Below are positions 23,401-33,240 of a DNA stretch of 64,000 nucleotides, piece by piece. Made by a program: the position numbers and the translations under genes. The notes under the pieces were generated by a model. That model ran no database searches and was not told where the DNA came from. It saw only the letters and a program-made list of their open reading frames with translations. This DNA is from Gymnopus androsaceus JB14 (Eukaryota > Basidiomycota > Agaricomycetes > Agaricales > Omphalotaceae). Numbering within the stretch: position 1 is the stretch's first letter; the number at the start of each line of letters is the position of its first letter. The DNA lies in contig ML769527.1 in assembly GCA_009733575.1 (NCBI GenBank), forward strand, positions 1 through 64,000, read 5' to 3'.

Positions 23401-24602
23401 CAAATGGGTGATGCTCTGCAGGGTCATGATGGTTATGTCAGTTCAGTTGCCTTTTCACCTGATGGGACCAGGATTGTGTCTGGCTCAAGTGACAAGACAA
23501 TCAGGATTTGGGATGCTACTACTGGTGTTCAAATGGGTGATGCTCTGCAGGGTCATGATGATTGGGTCAATTCAGTTGCCTTTTCACCTGATGGGACCAG
23601 GATTGTGTCTGGCTCTGCTGATGACACACTCAGGATCTGGGATGCTACTACTGGTGCTCAAATGGGTGATGCTCTGCAGAGTCATGATGATTGGGTCAAA
23701 TCAGTTGCCTTTTCACCTGATGGGACTAGGATTGTGTCTGGCTCTGCTGATGACACACTCAGGATCTGGGATGCTACTACTGGTGCTCAAATGGGTGATG
23801 CTCTGCAGGGTCATGATGATTGGGTCTGTTCAGTTGCATTTTCACCTGATGGGACCAGGATTGTGTCCAGCTCTGATGACAAGACACTCAGGATCTGGGA
23901 TGCTACTACTGGTGCTCAAGTGGGTGATGCTCTGCAGGGTCATGATAGTTATGTTTATTCAGTTGCCTATTCACCTGATGGGACCAGGATTGTGTCTGGA
24001 TCACATGACAAGACACTCAGGATCTGGGATGCTACTATTGGTGCTCAAATGGGTGATGCTCTGCAGGGTCATGATGATTGGGTCAGTTCAGTTGCCTTTT
24101 CACCTGACGGGACCAGGATTGTGTCTGGCTCACATGACAAGACACTCAGGATCTGGGATGCTACTACTGGTGCTCAAATGGGTGATGCTCTGCAGGGTGA
24201 TGATAATTGGGTCCATTCAGTTGCTTTTTCACCTGATGGGACCAGGATTGTGTCTGGCTCTGACAACAAGATGCTTGAGATCAGGAATGTCACTATTGAT
24301 TCTCCAATTGCCAGCACCTTCACCAATCACAATGCATTACTACAAGGTACTCTCCTACATCTTCTGTCAATTTTTGGCTTTTGACATTGTCCTATCTAGC
24401 ACCCAATAATTGGACTCTGTCAAGTGATGGATGGATTACCTTTCCCAATTGTTCTTATGGTATAATTTGGATTCCTCCTCAGTTTTGCAAACCATTATGG
24501 AGGCCTCACAATTTGTGCATTATATCTCGGCTAGGGTACACAAAGTTCTCCTTGGCTGGGTGTGTATATGGGAAGGAATGGTTCCATTGCATTGAGGACT
24601 GA
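20401..24602 (+). CDS. NLR-2: NACHT-WD40 NOD-like receptor protein
   Basis: Four exons: 20401-20517, 20573-22099, 22153-24346, 24400-24602 (1346 aa). Residues 1-39 carry a short Gln/Asn-rich leader with [13 protein letters not shown]. The NACHT NTPase follows: P-loop GMAGTGKST (97-105), Walker B DALDEC (203-208), TSRPE sensor, then winged-helix-like regions. Fifteen WD40 repeats of 43 residues (129 bp) run from about residue 624 to 1269, then a conserved tail ([20 protein letters not shown]). Repeats are almost identical except at a few positions after GH and around SGSxDxT. In Podospora HET-D/E/R such high-identity WD repeats recognise non-self and trigger incompatibility; the same role here is inference. 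All frames are intact and splice sites are good. NLR-1 in the left arm is its disrupted paralog. Confidence 0.93.
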
Positions 24603-25989
24603 CTAGTGCTATTGATGATTGTGAAATTCTTCTCCAAGTACTTTTTTTTAAGTCTTTAATTCACATCTGTATGAAAATTCTGTTTGCATGACTGTGTTGA
24701 GATTCTTGATGATACAGCTTGTTAGAATAAACTGAATATGTGCATTCAGTTCACTCCAGTATATTAGTAGAAAGCCTGAGCAAACATGCAGGGAGTAAAT
24801 CTAAAGGTATAGTACTATATAAACTGTTCATGCATGATAGGTTGAACTATCTACAGTATCTACTTTACTCAATAATTCAATAATAAAAAGATAGATACAG
24901 ATAAGTCAAATAGAAGCAGTGCTCCCCTGATATCCTTTTATCATTCTGTTTATCCTAACTTTTATTGCACAGTATTTTTTGGTCCAGCTGCAGTATGACT
25001 CTGTTCAGTGGGACTTGAATGACAACAACCACTTGATCTTCCATCCGATGGGAATGAATTAGAGCAAGTTGAACTGCTGGAGTGCTTTTCTTGGAAGGTG
25101 GATCTTGCATTCAATGCGGTAGATACATATTTTTGGATGGCATCCCAGTTTGTGGCAGAACATTCGAGGCTCTCATAAGAGTGGAGAGATGATGTATCCG
25201 ACATGATAATGGCGGAAATAAAGAGACCACTAAGCGCTTAGAGTTGAATAATAGTAAGTTACGCTTTGGCCTCTTAAGTGCTCACACATTCATTGAAGAT
25301 GACTGCGATTGAGATCGAGTGTATCAAGGGAAAGGGACATACAAGACCACAGTTGTTGAAATGGATCAAGTCAAAATATTTTGCAAGTGATAACTGCATG
25401 AGCGAAGGTTTATTTACAGACGTGAAACTACTTACCATCCGTCTTTGGTAGATTGTAATACACAAGACTGAGCTGTTACGGTGTAATTGCACAAATATCA
25501 ATGTGACATGATAGGATGTGATATTCTCCCTCCAATGCCAGATAGAAACAACTGAGCAAGGGGCTGGAGAGGAAGATGACGCTCAAGCCAAGGCAGAACA
25601 TGCTCGTGGCCAAGAAGCGGAGCTCTCAGTGAGAAGTGCTTCACTTTTTTTTGGGAAAAGAAGGTTCTTCGAGCTATCATCGATGTTGATGACAGGCATA
25701 CTTAGCGTCAGGGTGCGCAAAGTGCCCGAAAATAGGTCTACCACTTCGATAACATCTGCCATGGAGGTAAGTAGTCCAACCGGCGTTCCTCCTGGGACCG
25801 TGCCATGTAATTCATTCCTTCCTTCCTCGTACTATTACAAATCAATACACTATCGAAACCAATGCTGCACAATAAATTTACAGACTTGCTGAATTCGCGA
25901 AGGACTATCCCAGAGCGACCTCTACATCCTAATCGATTAGATAAATCAGATTACAGATGACGGTAATCTCGTATTGGCCATATTACCGT
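24603..25989. other. intergenic, AT-rich 3' flank of NLR-2
   Basis: About 1.4 kb. Homology to the left arm ends near 24650. Beyond this there is AT-rich sequence and one short minus-strand frame listed separately. No repeats or RNA genes recognised. Confidence 0.5.
24962..25204 (-). CDS. short hypothetical protein (80 aa), doubtful
   Basis: A Ser-rich frame from ATG at 25204 (MSDTSSLHSYESLEC...) to a stop at 24962. No domain, signal peptide or membrane segment seen. The Ser/His/Cys composition is plausible for a gene fragment, but nothing outside the frame itself supports translation. Confidence 0.2.
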   Translation of the reverse strand: MSDTSSLHSYESLECSATNWDAIQKYVSTALNARSTFQEKHSSSSTCSNSFPSDGRSSGCCHSSPTEQSHTAAGPKNTVQ

Positions 25990-26492
25990 TTACTCTTCCT
26001 TTAATGCTGTCATAGAGCCCTCTCCTCGCTCTTTGTCTTCGCCGTCATCCTGAAAATATATAGACGTGTACATGAGTGCCGAGAATGTACAACAAGACAG
26101 TTGGAGAGGTGTTAGAATTGATATAGGGTACTTAAAGTTATACGCACATTATCACCCACTGTCTGCGGACGGGAGGTGCCGGAAGTTGGACAGTCTGTTA
26201 TGGTGGTAGTGTTGGTGATTGTGATTGTGTTGGTATTTGTATCGCTGCTAACATTACTAGTGGAGGTCCCTGTGTTTGTTCCACTAGGGAGAGGCGGAAC
26301 ATTAGGGACTGCCGCAGACGGTGGTTTCTTCACGCCAGTCAAGGTATTAGTGTTTGTAATTGTAATTGTGTTGGTGTTGGTGTTACTGTCTTTGTTTGTG
26401 GTACCGGTCACAGTAGTGGTGTTCACGACTGGGATCATCGTCAGGATCGTGTTATCGCTTGTAGTGAGCAGCTTTGAAGAGGTTGGATGCAT
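25990..26492 (-). CDS. Thr/Asn-rich hypothetical protein
   Basis: Two exons, 26492-26148 and 26049-25990 (134 aa), with a 98 nt intron. The chain is dominated by Thr and Asn and carries the short repeat NTNTITITN twice, flanking a Pro-rich stretch (KKPPSAAVPNVPPLPSG). The second exon is acidic (DDGEDKERGEGS). The ATG at 26492 may be internal: a possible donor (GTGAGC) lies about 80 bp upstream, so a 5' exon may be missing. No family recognised; low-complexity composition would fit a cell-wall or linker segment. It lies between NLR-2 and GH79. Confidence 0.35.
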
Positions 26493-27063
26493 TTAAAGGA
26501 ATGCAGGATACATCAAGATAGAGTTTTCAAGCCGATGGTCTGCGAATTCTGCTCACCTGCACGAGTTAATGCAGTACAATTATGGGCCCAAGTGTATCGT
26601 GGTGCAAGGGCTTGGGTCATGAAACCAGCTCGTTGATAAAGGTAGCCCATATCCTGAGAATGGAAAAGTCAGACATGAAAGGCTGCATGAACAATACATG
26701 CGGCATCGTTTCCTGGCACCTGCCTATATAGTATGTATCCCAGGTAATCGAAGCATAAGGGTCTGGGTCACGGAACTAGCTCGTTGATAAAGATAGCCCA
26801 TATCATGAGAATGGAAGATTCAGACATGAACTTCACTTGGATCATCTAAGATAGGCATCAAAAGCTGGATGAATGTTGAGGTCAAGTCTGGCGCAGAGTT
26901 CTATCATCTTAAAGTTGTATACACATGAGATAAATGTCCACCGTCGACTTCCATCCGAATCGCTACACGTCGCAAATCTTCTGGGCATGCTTAAGCAAAA
27001 CAGTGTTCAAATACGCAGGCTCATAGCATTAAGTTTTTACAATTGAATAACCGCTAAATTTGT
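26493..27063. other. intergenic with diverged internal repeat
   Basis: Between the Thr/Asn-rich frame and GH79. A stretch near 26608-26690 (GGGTCATGAAACCAGCTCGT) recurs at about 26763-26830 in diverged form, a direct repeat of roughly 70 bp. A kinase fragment follows at 26936-26988. No gene seen. Confidence 0.5.
26936..26988 (+). pseudogene. 53 bp fragment of SRPK-like kinase gene
   Basis: TAAATGTCCACCGTCGACTT and the following 33 bases match, with few changes, the coding strand of the kinase at about 17512-17460 (peptide NVHRRL..ESLHVANLL). Neither flank matches. It is a shard of a kinase copy far from the intact gene, on the other side of NLR-2. Confidence 0.65.
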
Positions 27064-29056
27064 TCATAAATATACAATCAGAGCCTCGGAAGCCTGAACA
27101 GTGACTGTCAGAGTGCTACCAGTCACCACCACATTTTCTCTGGTTTGAGTTCCGACAGCGTTACAGTCCCCGTCAAACTAGATCCAGTTCAATCAGTTTC
27201 TCCGTCATAAAAACGATGGATAATACTCTACATACCGTTAAATCTCCCCCGATTGTAACCACGCCGCCCTCATCCACTCGAGATGTCGCGTTGGGTCCAG
27301 TGAGACGCAGAGCAGTCGCCGTACCACTGGCGGGTATTCCTCCACCTGTGAATGAGACCGACGTACTTGAACGCGTGCCGGTTCCATCGAAGTAGTTGGA
27401 GTTGTATACCAAGAGGCGCACAGGGGTTCCTGCAGAGTTGAAGAGCACGTAAGACGCGACTGCGCCAGTGCCATTGTCTAGCATTTCGATTTTCGCTCCG
27501 TCAGTTCCGAGGAATTCATTGACGAAATAAGCCCCGTAGAATGGAGCACCAGTTGTGAATCTATAGATTCCATGTTAGTACGAATCTTCAACGGTGGTGG
27601 TATAGAATGTGTGCTACTCACTGACCCCACCAACAGTATTGCTATTGAGCCCATTATCAATGCAAGTGAATTCCAGCGCATTGATGAGAACTTACGCAAT
27701 CCCCAATAGTCCCTTGGTGAAAGTATAACCGTTCAACGCTATTGAGAGCTCCCTGGAGAACTAAGTAGTAGGAAACGAACTCTCCAGTCAAAATTCGATG
27801 GAGATAGATTAAGACGGGCTAACCATAATCAACGATCCAGAGTGCGGCACCAAAAGTAGGGCTGATTCCACCTCCACCGCATGTTGCTGCGATAGTATTG
27901 ATTTAGCCATGCCCAATTTTTTCATGGAAGCGGAAAGTTCGAGCTCACCAGAGTTAGTTTCGCCTAGGAAGTATCTGACGCCAGCTGCATGTGCAGAAGC
28001 AGCATCAGCTGCGAAGCCTTTTGTATAGGACACAATACCACTGATACGGCACGAAGAAAAGGCGTCTTGATTAATAAATGGCGAGGAACATTGATAAAAA
28101 CATACGAGTGACTCATCAAAGTCTGCAAGTTTGTAGTAGCTCCATTACACGCTGACTGGGGGTATGAATGCTCCGACACAGTTCTTACGTTGCTGATACT
28201 CGTTCCTAGTAGTGGGATAGTAGGAGCTGTACGCCAGGAAATGTAAACTGCAGCTTGGAATATGTTGCCAACCTAGTGAATACGGCCATAAGTTAAAATC
28301 ATCCGAGCACATATGCATAATAGCAAGACGACTCACAGATGGTGCTATAGCCTTGAACCAACTTGCCTCACTTGCGGCATCAGCACTCTGACTCCACCCG
28401 TAGAAGGTACAATTGGAGATGTAGATGCATACACTGCCAAGGATCGCGTCGAATGAGCTGATACAGGGAAGAAGATAAACAAACATACAATCAGGTTCAT
28501 TACCGAGTTCAATCGCATAGAGCTGAGGAATCGACTCCTTCGCTTGTACAGCAGCAGATAGCGTATTGGCTTGATTATTGAGCTGACGATTAAGTCCAAC
28601 AGTGACATTGCCATCTAGATTACTCGCAGCAAGCGTGAAGAAGGAAGGTCCAAAAGTGAGTGAAGTCGGAGCATCTGTTGGACTGGCGACGGTGAAGCTG
28701 ACTGGGGTAGCGAGAGTGGGATCATAGGTTGCACGGTCCCTGGATTATCGTCAGTTCTCAGTTCATCGACGACAGTGCCTGGTGAAGTTTATAACTTGAA
28801 CTTACTGAGTTGTACCACCAATTCGAATCGCAACAGGTGCTCCGCGTAGGTTTTGTAGATTCGCCAAGCATGTTCCGGTGGATACTAGGTTGGTGTAACC
28901 AGGGAAAGCAAAAAATTCCAGTGAAACGGCAACAAGAGAGCTATCTATAGTAGAGGCAGTTGAAGGAGCCGTCGTTGGTACAGTTATCGCAGTGACCAAT
29001 GCGGCTAAAGAGGAGGCAAGGAGGAGAATAGTGTCGACTCGAGTGTGAACGAGCAT
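27064..29056 (-). CDS. GH79 family beta-glucuronidase-like glycoside hydrolase
   Basis: Ten exons: 29056-28806, 28739-28489, 28433-28337, 28272-28106, 28040-27949, 27886-27824, 27760-27696, 27641-27622, 27560-27236, 27177-27064. The first exon encodes a hydrophobic signal peptide (LLLASSLAALVTA), so the enzyme is likely secreted. Family marks: ELGNEP (acid/base Glu), LGETNS (nucleophile Glu), a CWWG turn coded by a 20 nt exon, and the C-terminal beta domain typical of GH79. About 481 aa if whole. Exon 3 is one base short: YASTSPIVPST and GWSQSADAASEASWF are in different frames at about 28399-28402 in a run of G. This is a genuine frameshift or a base-calling error; all other junctions fit. 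GH79 enzymes remove glucuronic acid from arabinogalactan or related glycans. Confidence 0.8.
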
Positions 29057-29365
29057 TCTGTCGGTGGTCAACTTGGGGGGGATAAGGAGAACTAGAAAAT
29101 AGAAGCCAGTTGGTTAAATCATGCGCATTCTAGCTCATTTTCATAGCTCGGAAGAATAGTGATTGGTAGAACGGAAAATTGGGTCAGGTTGAGACTTTCT
29201 AATGCCACACATAACGAAGAAGGTCGACTTTTTAGCGCATGTGATGTTTAACGCGGTCGTCTTGGCGGGCCGTCTGCAGAGAGTTGGAAGAAATAGCATG
29301 GATGGATGGATAGTGAAAGGTACGAGTACACGGGACTAAATACAGAGGAAAATCGTACCCCTCAC

Positions 29366-31095
29366 TCATGCCATATCGACGTCTCCATCCACAGTTTCCC
29401 TCGGTGCACCTCTCACGACGGAATTGACCAGTTCACGTCTGACTTCAGGGCCAATCTGCGCATGCGGCGTTGCTCGCACAACATCCAGCAAAGCGTCTTT
29501 CTGGTCCGGCGTGAGATCAGAGGCGTACCTGGTACAGGAAAATGAGTTTAACAACTCAGCAATCAACGACCTCCTCTTACCGTTGCGCAAATACCAACAG
29601 ACTCTGATGCCACAAAACCGGAAGACGGTCAGACTCTCCACGATTACGGGCCTTGTAGGTGTTCGAGAGCCGGATGAAGTGGAAGACTAGGGCATCGACG
29701 ACTTTATACGGTAGTTCAAACTTTTTGTCGATGAGAACACGGATGAAGAGAGAGTTGGGACCTGCATTAAAATAGATCCTGGGATGAGAAAGAATCGAGA
29801 AAAAGAGGCAGTAACTAGGCACCTGTATAGTCCATCTCGGCTATCCGTAACAAAGCAGCAGACGCATGCAATACGGGTATTTTTACCTTGGAGAGGATGG
29901 ATGCAATAACCGCAGCCTCCTTCAAGGTACATCCTTGCTAGAATATAGTCGGGTGAATTCGAGTATTGAAAATGCATATTAAAAATGTACCTCCAGCATA
30001 GGAAAAATGATTCCCTTGAAGAACGCACCGGGCTTGTACAGAGCTCTCTTCAACGCCTCATAATATTGTACGTTAAGCTTCTTGTTCTCCTGTATGTCTT
30101 CCCGGACCGCATCGAGAAGAACAACACTGAGAAATAGCTGTGCTTGCGGAGGCTTCATGGTCGAAATGAATATCTTAGTTGCGGCCCTGCAGGCATGAGG
30201 CGACCAGTTTTCGGGTTCTGTGAGGGCGAGGATACGAGCCCATGCAGGGAGAGTAGGGATAACTTTGAATAGTTTCGGTAGAGAGCCAGACTTGTATTTT
30301 TGAAGGAATAATCCCAATCTAATCGGGAATAAGTACGGATGAGGGAACAGTCAAAGAAATCACCCACTTTGTGTACGCTTCCACTACTTTTGGGTCAAGA
30401 CCCAATGCTGGATCGGGTTTTGTGCGATCTGTCAAAAGTTAACAGATGAATGTAGCGAACTGGGTTTCGTTCCTCACCTTGCTGTACCTTTTGTATAACA
30501 GCCGCGTTTTGAGTTTCATTAGTACTGTCAAGTTTAGCAAAAATGATGTCTGCCAAAGTTTTTCGTTCGCCGGCGTTGTGAGGCAGTAATGCGTCTAGAG
30601 TTTCCATATCTCCTGAGTCTATTTCCTGAAGGATGTTTAGATATCGATGCTAGTCTTATTCGAGGGGAACATACGAAAATCTCCTCTACATCCTCGTCTA
30701 CTTCTTCCATATCTTCGCTATCCTCATCGTCTTCTTCATCATTGATGATCCTTGCGGATCGTTCTCGTCTTTCTTCCGTCTTTTCTTGTTCTTCGTCTAG
30801 TGCATCCAATTCATCTTGTTGGATTTTGGCCAGTTCAAAGATACGCCTCGAAGTTTTTGGATCTAATACGACCTTGAGAAAAGGAGTATATATGAACTGC
30901 ATCCTTGCTTGAACGGCAAAAACCTACCTCCGAATTCTCGTCATCCTGCACAGATTTCTGGCTTGATTTTTTTCGTTTTCCGGGCTGAGATATCCGTCCA
31001 TATTTTGCTTCTTGCTGGTCCTCATCGAGCTGAACGAGCAAGGGATCATGACGGGACTTGCCCGATGGTTTTGCACTGGCAGCGGCGCGAGGCAT
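29366..31095 (-). CDS. ENP1: bystin / essential nuclear protein 1, 40S ribosome biogenesis
   Basis: Eight exons: 31095-30928, 30872-30675, 30625-30478, 30428-30368, 30318-29991, 29937-29823, 29761-29581, 29528-29366 (453 aa), all in phase. The N-terminus is basic, followed by an acidic tract ([19 protein letters not shown], near residues 100-120). The bystin domain fills the rest: [81 protein letters not shown]. Bystin/Enp1 is part of the pre-40S particle and needed for 20S to 18S rRNA processing and export. It shares its upstream region with UXS1. NOP9, another 18S factor, is also in this window but not adjacent. Confidence 0.95.
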
Positions 31096-31244
31096 GGAAG
31101 AAGTAATGAACGTGAGAGTGTAAAAAAAATGTCGCGTCGAGTCCGACGCCGCAGATCAAAAAACTTGGACAGGAGCTTCCGTACACAACTCGTTTGTTAT
31201 AAAGGGCCCGATACAGTAGTACTTCTTTCTTCAGTACCATCATC
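31096..31244. promoter_or_regulatory. divergent promoter of bystin and UXS1
   Basis: Only 149 bp separate the two start codons, so the genes must share or overlap promoter elements. The stretch has an A-run (about 31122-31130), a GC-rich centre and a TC-rich part before the UXS1 ATG. No certain TATA box. Confidence 0.6.
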
Positions 31245-32787
31245 ATGCCCTCTTCCGCTGTATGTTTTTCTTCTTTTATTTATTCAAAATACCTAATATC
31301 TTCCAGGTCAAAGTCCTCGATAAGAACGGCCAGGAGATTACTTCTGTCGGATTTGACCGATTTGGGTTCAACAGCGAGGTTCCTATTGACGATTTACGCT
31401 CCTTGTACCTTCGTTCTCATTATTCTTCGGCCAAACCTAACGATGAACTCAACCCTGACGATGAGGGTCCGCATCACGCCCAGTTCACAAAGGGTCTTTC
31501 CCCATACCAGTCGAAATCTATCTACTACCCCGAGCACAACTCCATCTCTTACACCACTCTGGCTCGTTTCCCTCCAGTCAAGCTCCTGGCTCCTTCCCAG
31601 CGTAAGCGGGTCCTCGTCACTGGCGGCGCTGGCTTCGTTGGTTCTCACCTCGTCGACCGACTGATGCTCCTTGGTCACGACGTTACTGTCCTTGACAACT
31701 TTTTCACTGGTTCGAGAACCACTGTTAGTCATTGGGTCGGTCATCCCAACTTTGAACTCGTTCGTCACGATGTTGTAGAGCCTTTCATGATTGAATGTGA
31801 CCGTACGTCCGCTTTTTCTTTTATCTGCCTGGAATCTTCACTGATCATTCTCGATAGAAATTTACCACTTGGCTTGCCCTGCATCTCCTCCTCACTATCA
31901 GTTTAATGCTGTCAAGACCGTCAAGACGTCCTTTATGGGTACTCTCAACATGCTTGGTCTCGCTAAGCGAACCAAGGCCCGTTTCCTCATCTCTAGTACT
32001 TCTGGTAAGCGATCTCCGACCCACAACCGCATCCCGTGGCTAATGAACTGTACAGAGGTTTACGGAGACCCCGAGGTCCACCCTCAGCCCGAAGACTAGT
32101 ACGTTTATATTCATACCCATAAGTCAACTCCGACTAATATTATTTGCAGCTGGGGTCACGTCAACCCGATCGGTGATCGTGCTTGCTACGATGAAGGCAA
32201 ACGTGTCGCCGAAACCTTGACCTACGGTTATCACCGCCAGGATGGTGTCGATGTTCGCGTTGCACGTATCTTCAACACCTACGGTCCTCGCAGTACGTAC
32301 CAATGATCTTCATACCAGATCTCTTTCTAAAGTTTGTTCTTCTCCAGTGAACCCCTACGACGGCCGTGTCGTATCCAACTTTATCGTCCAAGCACTCAAG
32401 GGCGAAGATCTCACCGTCTACGGAGACGGAACCCAAACCCGCTCTTTCCAATACATCCACGACCTCGTGGACGGCCTCATCTGTCTCATGAACTCTGACG
32501 AGACTCGCCCCGTGAACATTGGAAACGGAGACGAATTCACTATCGGAGATTTTGCCGAGCTCGTTCGGGAAATTGTTGAAAAGGTTCAGGCCGAGGATGG
32601 GGATAAGCCTAGTCGCCAGGTCCAGGTTGTTTACAAAGCTCTACCTAATGATGACCCCCAAAAGCGTCGTCCGGACACTACCCGGGCCAAGGAGTCGCTC
32701 AAGTGGCAACCAAGGTGGACTGTGCGTATGGGGTTGGAGGAGATGGTTAGGTACTACAAGGCTAAAATGGCTGAGGGAAGCCTTTAG
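31245..32787 (+). CDS. UXS1: UDP-glucuronate decarboxylase (UDP-xylose synthase)
   Basis: Converts UDP-glucuronate to UDP-xylose with NAD+ as bound cofactor. Six exons: 31245-31259 (15 nt), 31307-31802, 31858-32004, 32056-32098, 32150-32292, 32348-32787 (427 aa). Short-chain dehydrogenase/epimerase fold: NAD motif GGAGFVG (residues 111-117), VLDNFFTG, the catalytic Ser region STSEVYGD, the YxxxK pair in [26 protein letters not shown] and the [12 protein letters not shown] block typical of UXS. It lacks an obvious membrane anchor, so it is probably cytosolic. UDP-xylose supplies cell-wall and capsule-like glycans in basidiomycetes. The start is the only ATG giving the small first exon MPSSA, whose frame continues into exon 2. 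Confidence 0.95.
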
Positions 32788-33240
32788 ATGATAAAATTAT
32801 TTCAACTCTACTAACATGTACGGATCGGAATGGAAGGAATACAGTAATCGGCGGATATAGTTTTCTGTTATAACTTAGGTTTAGATTGGGTACATACATA
32901 CTAAAGAATAGAACGCAGTATAGAGCAAATGTCATTTGCGCGCTCAACATGATGGATAGACTGGTGATGGGTGTAACCAATGATCATTGATATGGGGTAG
33001 ACAGTGGGATGGAGTAACAATGAGGATAGTAGCAAATGAGCGGGAAGGGTACTTGGGTGAGGTTTGAGAGTGATTGTATGTAAATAGATAATTGCAGTAT
33101 GCGATAACGGAGAAAGCGAATAACGATATGTAGCATATGTAGATGTTGAAGATACTCCCATAAATCTGCACGAGTAGTCCACTCTTGAACCGAAAATCTA
33201 AACCATAGAGCGAAATTTCAAGGCAGTCAAACACCACATA
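32788..33240. other. intergenic between convergent UXS1 and hydrolase genes
   Basis: About 450 bp of 3' flanking sequence of two convergent genes, AT-rich; no repeats, RNA genes or convincing frames. Confidence 0.6.

Larger units (their letters stand above)
17879..24650. repeat. right arm of large inverted duplication
   Basis: The reverse complement of this segment matches 2585-12468 in the same order: NOP9 5' relic, NOP9 promoter, AA9 relic, unrecognised stretch, NLR gene. NLR exons are most alike, and the AA9 and promoter parts have diverged with many indels. The spacer between the arms is about 5.4 kb (NOP9 body and kinases). Ends placed by eye. Confidence 0.85.

Noticed and set aside
22380..24300. 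Regular 129 bp repeats as a possible CRISPR-like or satellite array
   Set aside because: They encode WD40 repeats in one continuous frame with good motif conservation.
22502..24409. 635-codon open frame in the +1 frame of the NLR-2 WD40 array
   Set aside because: The 129 bp unit is a multiple of three, so a frame open in one repeat is open in all. The composition ([15 protein letters not shown]) only mirrors the WD40 codons.
26176..26496. Val-rich plus-strand frame
   Set aside because: Antisense of the Thr/Asn-rich gene; GTN codons are simply the complement of Thr/Asn codons, and the minus strand has a matching splice junction and stop.
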